A DNA stretch of 64,000 bases from Deltaproteobacteria bacterium (GTDB taxonomy: Bacteria > Desulfobacterota > Desulfobacteria > Desulfobacterales > Desulfatibacillaceae): contig JACRLG010000024.1 of NCBI GenBank assembly GCA_016235345.1, forward strand, positions 1 to 64,000. The letters run 5' to 3'. Of this stretch, positions 18,477 to 25,811 are shown one piece after another. How positions within the stretch are numbered: the first letter of the stretch is position 1; each line of letters opens with the position of its first letter. The position numbers were made by a program, and so were the translations under genes. The notes under the pieces were generated by a model. That model was given only the letters and a program-made list of their open reading frames with translations. It did no database searches and was not told the DNA's origin.

Positions 18477-19428
18477 GGGAATCGCCCTTGCCGGTGTTTT
18501 CGACGGATTTGTACATGCTGCTGACTGGTTCATACCATTTTTCATCTGGCTCAACAAACCGGTCAATCATGAGTTTTGCAAGGATTTCACGGCCCTCTGG
18601 ATTTTCATGCATGGTAAGGAGCCCCAGCCTGATTTTTTCCTTGATCTCCGGGGAAAGAGAAGAGGAAACCACCGCCGGGGGGCTGCCGAAAGGTTCCGAT
18701 TTCATCAATATTCTGGTCAGTCGGGTGAACCGGGGCTTGGTTCGTTCAAAATATTCCCACTTGTGCCCGTCCACGGCGGCGGCGTCCACAAGGCCCCTGG
18801 CGACTGCGAAAATGGAGTTGTCGTGGCTGTAGGTATAGATCAGCTTTCCAAAAAAGTTTTCCGGTTTCAGGCCGACTTTGGCCAGCCAGAACCGGGGGGC
18901 GAGCGCCCCTGTCAGGGAATCCGGGTCCGTCATGGCGAAGGATTTGCCCTTGAGATCGGAAAGGCTAAGGAAGAGGCTGTTTTTTCCTACTATTAGGTAG
19001 GACTGATAAAGAGGCTGCCCCCGGATGACCGGAGTCGCAAGGGCCTCGAAACCGTATTTCTTCCGGCCCAGCACATAAGGACCGGTGCAGATGAAAGCCA
19101 TGTCCGCCTGGCCTGCGGAAAAAAGCTCGTTGATTTCCTGATAGGTCTTGCGCTGGATGACGGATATTCCGGTTCCGGCGCGCTTCCCCAGGTAAGCCAT
19201 CATGTCGTCGTAGTAATTTATGGTTTCCTGGGGCGAAATCATTGCGCCTATGGCCACGCGCAGAACCTTGCCTTGCGCCGAAGGAGTCTGGCTATTCGCC
19301 TTGGTTTGGGTCTGGGAAAAATCAAGGCGGCTGTAATCCTCGTCCCGGTCGCACCCCAAGGCCGCCAAAACGACCAGGGCCACAATAAACAAAGGGCGCG
19401 GGACAATGGCAGGGCCGGAAAATTTCAT
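18457..19428 (-). CDS. PhnD-like periplasmic binding lipoprotein, candidate sensor
   Basis: 323-aa binding protein of the PhnD/phosphonate-type family (VLRVAIGAMISPQETINYYD, FICTGPYVLGRKKYGFEALA, KSFAMTDPDSLTGALAPRFW). The signal peptide ends in LAALGC, a lipobox, so it is membrane-tethered. ATG 19428 follows GGTGGGA; an earlier start would spoil the signal. No ABC permease or ATPase is near. In enterobacteria the tetrathionate kinase TtrS carries a PhnD-like sensor domain; here the same fold is a separate gene just before the membrane activator, so ligand sensing for the ttr-like operon is the likely job. Confidence 0.8.
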   Translation of the reverse strand: MKFSGPAIVPRPLFIVALVVLAALGCDRDEDYSRLDFSQTQTKANSQTPSAQGKVLRVAIGAMISPQETINYYDDMMAYLGKRAGTGISVIQRKTYQEINELFSAGQADMAFICTGPYVLGRKKYGFEALATPVIRGQPLYQSYLIVGKNSLFLSLSDLKGKSFAMTDPDSLTGALAPRFWLAKVGLKPENFFGKLIYTYSHDNSIFAVARGLVDAAAVDGHKWEYFERTKPRFTRLTRILMKSEPFGSPPAVVSSSLSPEIKEKIRLGLLTMHENPEGREILAKLMIDRFVEPDEKWYEPVSSMYKSVENTGKGDSRGSEKP

Positions 19429-19564
19429 GGTGATCCCACCTTGAAAGTAAGCCTTCAAATCATCGTGTTTTCAACACTTACCACAATAAAGTATTGGTAG
19501 CAATAAAGCTCGATTTCCCGCCTTTAAAGGTTTCCGCCGGACGTTTCCTTTCTCCGCTTTCACG

Positions 19565-20305
19565 ATGAAATATTCTTTGAATCGTGGTACATATAACAAA
19601 TCAAAAGCAGAAGGGTCTTCTGGATCAGGCGCCACGATCCGGAAAAATTATTCGATAAAACTTTGCCCCCATGGCTCAACGGGAAAACTGAAATTGCACA
19701 CGGATGGAAACCTGCATAGGCTTTACGCATGGAAACAGACGAGGATTTATTCCTGCGGCCCGGCTGCTCTCATGACGGCGCTGGCCGAGTACGGCAAAGC
19801 GGAATTGTCGGAAAAAAGTGAAATTGCGATATGGAAAAAGGTCCGCAACATGCTTTTTATGGGCTCCACCCCCGCCTACCTTGCCCGGTTCGCCAAAAGT
19901 CGCGGCGTTTCAGCCCGGCTGTGGATAAGATCGGGGAACGGACCGGAAAAACGTTACGGTAAAACCCTTTTTCATCGACTGCTGCACAGCCACCTTCTCC
20001 GCGTTTATCGAAAAACCGCCGTCGCCTACCGCAAACAGGGCAACGAAGTTTCCGATTACCGCGAAGAATCCGAGATTACAGGGGTTTTGCGATCCAGCCC
20101 GGAAGCGAAGGCGATTTACCTTATCGCTGATGATGATGAAATTTTCCATTTCATCCTGGCAAGGCAACAAGGCGGCAGGCTCGTTGTCATGGACCCTGCC
20201 AACGGAGCCAACACACACTTCACGGAAGCGGGATTCCTTGCCAGGTATGAACCGAAAATGCTGGGCTATTGCGTTCTCCTGGGTAAAGTTCAACCTGTTC
20301 AATAA
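19565..20305 (+). CDS. C39-like cysteine peptidase fold protein
   Basis: 246 aa. A papain-like C39 pattern is visible: catalytic Cys in YSCGPAALMTALAEYG (~60), His in EIFHFILARQ (~195) and the Asp/Asn-containing VVMDPANGANTHF strand after it. C39 peptidases process leader peptides, but this protein lacks the ABC exporter usually fused to them and no small peptide gene is evident. There is no signal peptide. It is divergent from the PhnD-like gene across ~136 bases. Ribosome site before ATG 19565 is poor, so a later start is possible. Confidence 0.6.
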   Translation: MKYSLNRGTYNKSKAEGSSGSGATIRKNYSIKLCPHGSTGKLKLHTDGNLHRLYAWKQTRIYSCGPAALMTALAEYGKAELSEKSEIAIWKKVRNMLFMGSTPAYLARFAKSRGVSARLWIRSGNGPEKRYGKTLFHRLLHSHLLRVYRKTAVAYRKQGNEVSDYREESEITGVLRSSPEAKAIYLIADDDEIFHFILARQQGGRLVVMDPANGANTHFTEAGFLARYEPKMLGYCVLLGKVQPVQ

Positions 20306-20660
20306 AGGCAATTTGAAGCCGAATTAAAATTTAGCGTGTACTTGTGGATCATCGTAAAATACTTGAGGGCAAAGGCCAAAAACCTTCAAAAATCCCAAGC
20401 GGGCTAATGATGTAGGGGAGGGAGTCCCATCGTTCCCCGGTTTTCGGTTTTGACATTCGATCGCGCCTTTTTTATGCGCTCAATAATTACGCTCAAAATA
20501 AAAAGATCGTAAAAAGCAGCATAAAATAGTGATATGATGATCTGCTTGTCTGCGCTGACAGCATACATGACACCGCAAAGCAATCCCAAGTCCGGGTAAT
20601 CATAATCTGACTGACAGCCGAGGCTATCCAGATCGAACCGGGCTGTGCCGGAATCAATCC

Positions 20661-20716
20661 AGCGAACTTGCCAACTAATGCACAAAAGTTGGCAAGTTCG
20701 CTAACACCTTTTTTCA
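20661..20716 (+). terminator. Perfect 16-bp hairpin followed by T-run
   Basis: AGCGAACTTGCCAACT (20661-20676) pairs perfectly with AGTTGGCAAGTTCGCT (20687-20702) around a 10-base loop, followed by AACACC and six T. It has the shape of a plus-strand intrinsic terminator but lies ~360 bases past the last plus-strand gene, so it may instead be a repeat or remnant of a mobile element. Confidence 0.5.
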
Positions 20717-21300
20717 TATAAGTTCAGACTTTTAAGCATATTTTGAAAGCTATCGGCATTTCTGGCTCCAGCTAACCCGCCAAGTTTTGCGGAAATATGG
20801 GCAAAACCCCTCCAGTTTTGTTCGCTGGAGCAAGGAGGCTTTCGGCTGGTCAGGCTAAATATTTAACCCCCTTCCCGTTGCCGCTCAAAGCTCAAAACAA
20901 ACAGGAGATACCCTCAAGACCCATAAAAATTACCAAGCATATTCAGCGTGTTCCTTCCCCGATTCCCCCTCTCCCAAATAGCGCACCCGGTGGATGGGCA
21001 GGCAATAGAAGCTGTGGACGTTTTCCGGGGCCAAAACCAGCATCGAAACCTTTTCAAACTCTCACCCCCGCATGTTTTTAGGACATGTATGGGCATTGAA
21101 GGCCTTCAGGGATTTTCAGGATGAAAAAATCGAGGCTCAGATGTTGGATCCATTGAAACCGGGCCGATACAGGCTTATAAAGGCCGGGCCGGGAGGCTGC
21201 CCAACTCCGTCCAGGATCAAACCAACCAGCGTCAAAGATAATACTCTGTAATATTTGAGTTATCCTCTCAATCCCATCGGGATACCCCCTATTCTTTTTC

Positions 21301-21459
21301 TTATTCTTTCTTTTTCGAATATCCGAAAACCAGATCGTTATACTCAACTGCCAGTTCACAAATCCTTGTCTTTGTAGCACTGCCTTTTTTCACCATACGC
21401 GATAGATACAGAAATTCCTGGGATGGCTGGGCAAGCCTTAGCCTTTGTTGAATCAGCAT
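21301..21459 (-). CDS. Possible small protein (52 aa), unrecognised
   Basis: ATG 21459 to TAA 21301 encodes a basic, amphipathic peptide: LRLAQPSQEFLYLSRMVKKG then KTRICELAVEYNDLVFGY and a KKKE end. It reads like real protein sequence (helical heptads, few rare residues) in an otherwise gene-poor stretch, but it has no strong ribosome site and could be the tail of a decayed gene. Function unknown. Confidence 0.25.
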   Translation of the reverse strand: MLIQQRLRLAQPSQEFLYLSRMVKKGSATKTRICELAVEYNDLVFGYSKKKE

Positions 21460-21847
21460 GGGACTGCAACCGGACTATTCTTGGGCAACGTTGGACAAAA
21501 TTTTCCGGCCAATCCCTATACTCCGGGGCTTGCTTGCAAGCATGATGTGGGAGATGGAGGGATGCGGGAGAGAGAAACAAAGGCAGACAGAGGATGGAAG
21601 CACAAAGCGGACGACAGCGGGCGTCAACAGGTTAGAAGACAGCAACGAGGCCGTGGGAGATGAGGTCCGGGGCAGGCTGTTTGGGCGGTCTGTGGGGCAT
21701 TATGGAGAGGGATGGGAGAGGTTATAGAGGAGTGCGTCCACTTGAAAAACGGCGATAGCCGCCAGGCATAATAGCTGGTTACATGAACGGCCTAAAAATG
21801 AATGAATGGGATCCGAGTCCGGGAGAGCTTGCGACTTGGTCTCCAGG

Positions 21848-22038
21848 TGGGTGCATGGGCTGGGTGCAGGCAGTGGGTGCAGATAGACGAAAAAGGTTTT
21901 TACAGCAGTGCTGACAACCAGAATGCTAAAGATCCGGCAAAAGCCTGAAAATGGGTGCCTGGAGTCTTTTTCAAAGGCCCTGATTCCTTCAATGGATGGG
22001 CGTAAAATCGGCACCCAGGTGGGTGCATTTTGGGTGCA
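21848..22038 (+). repeat. TGGGTGCA direct repeats, possible recombinase arm sites
   Basis: TGGGTGCA starts at 21848, 21861 and 21874, exactly 13 bp apart, and again at 22020 and 22031. An inverted TGGGTGC lies at 22011-22017. The cluster ends ~85 bp from the 3' end of tRNA-Leu. Arm-type sites of tRNA-targeting tyrosine integrases look like this, which is the basis for the suggestion; no integrase other than XerD is present. Confidence 0.5.
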
Positions 22039-22121
22039 AAACGGGTCCAATTCGGGCACTTTTGACGGGATTTATAGAACGAACGCTCTGTTCTATTTCG
22101 ATGGTAACTTGCTGATTTTAT

Positions 22122-22210
22122 TGGTGCCCGGAGCCGGAATCGAACCGGCACGATTGCAAGAATCGAGGGATTTTAAGTCCCTTGCGTCTACCTGTTTCGC
22201 CATCCGGGCA
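22122..22210 (-). tRNA. tRNA-Leu (anticodon UAA)
   Basis: Minus strand. The 7-bp acceptor stem TGCCCGG / CCGGGCA is perfect and followed by encoded CCA. The anticodon arm GGGACTTAAAATCCC gives UAA. A variable arm of class II length and the T-arm GCCGGTTCGATTCCGGC complete the structure. Length is 89 with CCA. Confidence 0.95.
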
Positions 22211-22370
22211 AAGAGGCGTGGGGTCGGGGGGAATTTGATACTGCAAAACGGCGGAAAAGGCAAGAAACGTCTTGCCGGTTTTTGTGCGGACCTGAATTCC
22301 TGTATAAACAAGGCATCCCTGAACCGGTATTTTTCCGCAAGGCAGAGGCATGGGGAGAAACAGCCCCTAT

Positions 22371-22470
22371 GATATTAAGCGGAGCATGGTTCTTTTCCAT
22401 TTTTAAGGAATCCGGCAAAGGGAAGAAAGGCGCAGGTCTTCTTCCCCCGTCTTTTTCGGGAAAACGAAAA
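22371..22470 (+). repeat. Dispersed repeat family 1, copy A
   Basis: Begins GATATTAAGCGGAGCATGG and continues through TTTTTAAGGAATCCGGC, AAAGGGAAGAAAGG and CTTCCCCCGTCTTTTTCGGG to a hairpin TTTTCG-GGAAAA-CGAAAA. Related copies are at 36373-36440, 36711-36810 (opposite strand) and 51674-51740. It lies between xerD and tRNA-Leu. Function unknown. Confidence 0.75.
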
Positions 22471-22508
22471 GCTGTTGTTGCTTTGTTCGATTCGCCAGCC
22501 GCCCCTTG

Positions 22509-23405
22509 TCAGGGCCTTGGATGGAACTTTTTGTGGGCGTTTTTGAGGTGCTCGCGGGCTACGTGGGTGTAAATCTGGGTGGTTGAGATGTCCACGTGGC
22601 CGAGCATCTCCTGCACCACCCGGATGTCGGCCCCGCCCTCCAGCATGTGGCTTGCGAAGGAGTGGCGAAGGGTGTGGGGCGTGAGCTTCTTTTCGATTTC
22701 CGCCTTTTTTGCCCATATCTTGAGGCGCTTCCAGAAGGCCTGCCGTGTGAGTTTCCGCCCGCCCTGGCCGATGAAAAGATTGGGGCTCATTCGGCCCAAC
22801 GCAAGGCGGGGGCGGCTGAATTCCAGGTAATCCCCGATCTTGTCGATGGCCATTTGGCCAATGGGCACAAGGCGCTCCTTGTCGCCTTTTCCCAGAACCC
22901 TCACGAATCCGGCCTCAAGGCTGATGTCCGCCAGAAGCACCCCCACCAGCTCCGAGACTCGCAGGCCAGCGCCGTAGCCCACTTCCAGCATGGTGCGGTC
23001 ACGGACTCCCAAAGGGGTCCTGTCGTCCGGCGCGTCCAGGAGGCGCTCCATCTCGGAAAGCGTGATGGTGTCAGGCAGCCGCAGGCCCGACTTGGGAAGG
23101 TCCACCAGCCTGGCCGGGTCTTTTTCGAGGAGCTTGTCGGCTATAAGGAACCGGAAAAAGCCCCTTACCGCCACAAGGTGACGGGCGCGGCTTCTTGCGG
23201 AAAGGCCCTGGTCCCGAAGGGACAGGAGGTGTTTCAGGACGTGGCCTGTGTCGATTTCCTTTACGCCGGTAAGCCCAAGCCCTGCCATGAAGGTCGAAAA
23301 GACCGCAAGATCGCGGGTGTAGGCCGAAAGGGAGTTTTCCGAAAGGCCCTTTTCCACTACGAGGTAGTCGCGGTAGCGGTCGAGGGCTTCATCGAGGGAT
23401 AGCAT
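22509..23405 (-). CDS. xerD: Site-specific tyrosine recombinase XerD
   Basis: 298-aa Xer recombinase, the usual length. The N-terminal SAM-like core-binding domain (residues 1-100) is followed by a catalytic domain with Arg in GYGAGLRVSELVGV, Lys in VLGKGDKERLVP, HTLRHSFASHML and LGHVDISTTQIYTHV (His and nucleophile Tyr). It resolves chromosome dimers at dif with a XerC partner, not seen here. XerC is a close paralogue; LGHVDISTTQIYTHV favours XerD. Standing next to tRNA-Leu and putative arm-type repeats is probably coincidence for a housekeeping recombinase. Confidence 0.88.
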   Translation of the reverse strand: MLSLDEALDRYRDYLVVEKGLSENSLSAYTRDLAVFSTFMAGLGLTGVKEIDTGHVLKHLLSLRDQGLSARSRARHLVAVRGFFRFLIADKLLEKDPARLVDLPKSGLRLPDTITLSEMERLLDAPDDRTPLGVRDRTMLEVGYGAGLRVSELVGVLLADISLEAGFVRVLGKGDKERLVPIGQMAIDKIGDYLEFSRPRLALGRMSPNLFIGQGGRKLTRQAFWKRLKIWAKKAEIEKKLTPHTLRHSFASHMLEGGADIRVVQEMLGHVDISTTQIYTHVAREHLKNAHKKFHPRP

Positions 23406-23426
23406 GCTATTCCTTTTGATTTATAA

Positions 23427-23572
23427 GCCCGTCTAAAAACGCGAACTGCTGTGTTGCGCTTCAAAGCCAATTTCGATCACGTACGAACATCCTGATTTAG
23501 CCCAAGAACTCTGCGATTTCTTGGGCGGGTACGCTCCCTCATTGGCTTCTCGCGCTCCTTGCATTTCATCGC
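23427..23572 (-). repeat. Dispersed repeat family 2, copy 3 (nested palindrome)
   Basis: Read on the minus strand it contains GCGATGAAATGCAAGGAGCG, GGGAGCGTACC, ACGTGATCG and AACACAGCAGTTCGCG, the order seen in the copies at 25684-25807 and 38087-38213. Nested inverted repeats are present: GCCAAT/ATTGGC, CGTAC/GTACG and an inner GCCCAAGAA/TTCTTGGGC. It fills the gap between xerD and the M24 peptidase. Confidence 0.7.
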
Positions 23573-23627
23573 CCAAGTTCAAATTGGTATCCAGGCTTTT
23601 CGTACCTATTTGTTTTAACCAAATTTT

Positions 23628-24731
23628 TTACATGATTGCTGATAGTCTGTTCAGCACCTCAACTCCGCTGTCGGTTACCAGCACCATGTTTTCCAGGCGC
23701 ACCCCGCCCAAGCCCGGAACGTAGATGCCGGGCTCCACGGTAAAAACCATGCCAGGGGCGAGGATGGCGTCGGAAAGCGGGCTTATGCGCGGAGCCTCGT
23801 GAACGGCGAGGCCCACCCCGTGCCCAAGGCCGTGGCCGAAAAGCGCCCCATAGCCGTGGGCGCTTATGTGATCCCTTGCTGCAGCGTCTACGCTTTTGGC
23901 CGAAACTCCGGGTCTAATGGCCGAAATGGCCAGTTCCTGGGCTTCCTTCACGATTTTGAAGATGTTTCCGAGTTCCTTTTCGTGGCTTCCGGCAAAGAGG
24001 GTGCGGGTGATGTCCGAACAGTAGCCGTTCACCCTTGCCCCGAAGTCGAAAAGAAGGATTTCGCCTTCTTGGCAGACATGATCGGACGGGATGGCGTGGG
24101 GCAGGGCGCTGGACGGGCCGGAAGCCGCGATTATGGGAAAGCTCATCTCGTCCGCCCCAAGCTCGCGCAGAAGCCGCTCCAGCTTCCAGGCAAGCTCCTT
24201 TTCGGTGGCAGGGAGTTGAAGGGTTTTCAGAAAGCGCGAAAAGGCGTCCTCTGCGATTTTCAGGGCAAAGCGGATGGACTCGATTTCCGAGCTGTCCTTT
24301 ATCACACGCTGGTCTTCCACGAGGTTCCCGCACGGGAGCAAATCCACCGAAACCCTTGCGGATTCCAGGTGCTCAAGAATTTTAGCGTGGTCTTTCACCG
24401 ACATCCGGCGCTCTTCAAAACCAAGGCGGCGGATTTGAAGCTCCTCCGCCAGCCCAGGAAGCAGCTTGGCAAAGCCCTCCTTATAGGTCTCCACCCGCCA
24501 GCCCTCACACTCGTTTTCGGCCTGGGTGGTGAAGCGGGAGTCCGTGGCCAAAACCAGATGACCGCCCGTTACGATGGCGCATCCCGAAGATTCGTCCATC
24601 TGGCTGTCAAAGGCCGTGAAGCCAGAAACATAGCGGCGGTTTTCGGATGCCTGGATCAGGATGCCGTCCAGGTTTTCAACGGCGAGCCTTGCGCGCAGGG
24701 CATATATTCTTCGGGCGAGCCTTTCGGTCAT
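23628..24731 (-). CDS. M24 family Xaa-Pro aminopeptidase
   Basis: 367-aa metallopeptidase with a creatinase-like N-terminal domain (to ~130) and a pita-bread M24 domain. Metal ligands are visible: Asp in LLFDFGARVNGYCSDITRT, His in GHGLGHGVGLAVHEAP, Glu in FTVEPGIYVPG and Glu in VRLENMVLV. It would remove N-terminal residues preceding proline in cytosolic peptides. Its start overlaps the stop of the ParA-like gene by 4 bases, so the two are translationally coupled. PepP and PepQ cannot be separated from sequence alone. Confidence 0.88.
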   Translation of the reverse strand: MTERLARRIYALRARLAVENLDGILIQASENRRYVSGFTAFDSQMDESSGCAIVTGGHLVLATDSRFTTQAENECEGWRVETYKEGFAKLLPGLAEELQIRRLGFEERRMSVKDHAKILEHLESARVSVDLLPCGNLVEDQRVIKDSSEIESIRFALKIAEDAFSRFLKTLQLPATEKELAWKLERLLRELGADEMSFPIIAASGPSSALPHAIPSDHVCQEGEILLFDFGARVNGYCSDITRTLFAGSHEKELGNIFKIVKEAQELAISAIRPGVSAKSVDAAARDHISAHGYGALFGHGLGHGVGLAVHEAPRISPLSDAILAPGMVFTVEPGIYVPGLGGVRLENMVLVTDSGVEVLNRLSAIM

Positions 24732-25525
24732 TTCGCCTCCGCCCCGCCGTTCCTTCCAAGCTCCTCCGCGAGCGCCCTGTAGTCTGCGGCCCCGCTGGAA
24801 CCCGGCCTGAAAAACACCACGGGCGTTCCGTGAAGGGAGCTTTCCGCTATGGTGGCGTTGGTGCGCACTGCCGTGTTGAAGACCTTGCCGGTAAAGCGTT
24901 CGTCGGTCTTTATCTGCTCCATGACCGCGCGGGAAACCCGTGTGCGCGGCTCGTAAAAGGTGGCCGCGACGCCGGTTAAAGAAAGAGCCGGGTTGATCTC
25001 CTCCCTTATGAGATCGACGGTGTCTAAAAGATCGTCAATGGCGGCGTAGGCGTGGGGCTGGGTCTGGCAGGGGATGAGGAACTCCTGCGCAAAGGCGAAC
25101 ACGTTTACGGTTAAAAGAGACAGGCTTGGAGGCGTGTCCAGGAGGATGAAGTCGTAAAGGCCCAGAAGGGGCTCCAGGCGCTTCAGGCGCTTTTCCCGGG
25201 CCATCTTGTTCACAAGCTCCACCTCTGCGGCGGCGAGGTCCACGTGGGACGGAATGAGGAAAAGCCCCTCCCACCGGGTGGCGGTGACGGCCTTTGCGGG
25301 GTCGGGCGGCTTGTTGGCCGTGAGAATGTGATAGGTGGTGAGGCCGCTGTCCGGCGCATCCACCCCAAGGGCGCGGGTGGCGCTGTGCTGGGGGTCCATG
25401 TCCACCACGAGCACGGAATTTCCCGAAGCCGTCAGGGCCGCTGCCAGGTTCACCACGGTGGAGGTTTTTCCGACCCCGCCCTTTTCGTTGGCGATGGCGA
25501 TCACGCGCGTGGATTTTTCGCTCAC
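24728..25525 (-). CDS. ParA/Soj-type ATPase
   Basis: 265-aa deviant-Walker ATPase: ANEKGGVGKTSTVVNLAAAL (signature Lys plus P-loop), VLVVDMDPQHSATRALG and LLDTPPSLSLLTVNVFAFA are typical of chromosomal ParA/Soj. It should dimerise on ATP and bind DNA non-specifically. GTG 25525 follows GAGGGGGG and fits family N-termini; the longer open frame runs into a repeat. No ParB follows it; instead an M24 peptidase is coupled. The ParB-like protein at 41.1 kb is not linked to it. Confidence 0.88.
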   Translation of the reverse strand: MSEKSTRVIAIANEKGGVGKTSTVVNLAAALTASGNSVLVVDMDPQHSATRALGVDAPDSGLTTYHILTANKPPDPAKAVTATRWEGLFLIPSHVDLAAAEVELVNKMAREKRLKRLEPLLGLYDFILLDTPPSLSLLTVNVFAFAQEFLIPCQTQPHAYAAIDDLLDTVDLIREEINPALSLTGVAATFYEPRTRVSRAVMEQIKTDERFTGKVFNTAVRTNATIAESSLHGTPVVFFRPGSSGAADYRALAEELGRNGGAEAK

Positions 25526-25683
25526 GATTCCCCCCTCAATAAAAAGATGAATGAGACGATTCAGAATCCGCCGTAAACACTCTGTCTCAAAAGCCCGGAT
25601 AAAAACGCCCGGATGCGAAGCCTGGATAACTGCGATGGAGCAATGCACAGCAATCCACAAAATTTCCCTGCCTGCCGCCCAGG

Positions 25684-25807
25684 CTGGAGGGCCTGAAAGC
25701 GATGATATGCAAGGAAGGCAAGCGGGCGGCGGCGGAGCGTGCTTCATGCACGTGAGCACGACGCCCGCGCAGCGTGACACCGCAGATCGCGCTTTCAGGC
25801 CCTCCAG
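25684..25807. repeat. Dispersed repeat family 2, copy 1 (terminal inverted repeats)
   Basis: A perfect 18-bp inverted repeat, CTGGAGGGCCTGAAAGCG at 25684-25701 and its complement at 25790-25807, encloses GCGGGCG/CGCCCGC and CGTGCT/AGCACG inner stems. Shared blocks with the other copies include ATGCAAGGAAGGC and TGACACCGCAG. It sits in the 286-base gap between the ParA-like and dynamin-like genes. Confidence 0.75.
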
Positions 25808-25811
25808 CGGC

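Larger units (their letters stand above)
20306..22121. other. Gene-poor 1.8-kb stretch next to tRNA-Leu
   Basis: No recognisable gene. Composition is visibly more AT-rich than in flanking genes. It contains a strong hairpin (20661-20702), a possible 52-codon frame (21301-21459) and TGGGTGCA repeats (21848-22038). Longer open frames here look random, with atypical composition and no motifs. It may be a decayed island downstream of the tRNA, but no integrase or matching tRNA 3' fragment is visible. Confidence 0.5.

Noticed and set aside
20404-20717. Two overlapping minus-strand frames of 74-93 codons
   Set aside because: No motif, no ribosome site, cysteine- and serine-rich random-looking translation. 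They overlap the strong hairpin at 20661-20702.
22093-22418. Several short minus-strand frames
   Set aside because: They translate the tRNA-Leu gene and repeat copy A; not proteins.
22122-23405. XerD as the integrase of an island at tRNA-Leu
   Set aside because: Length and sequence are those of housekeeping XerD, and no duplicated tRNA 3' end is visible in the window.
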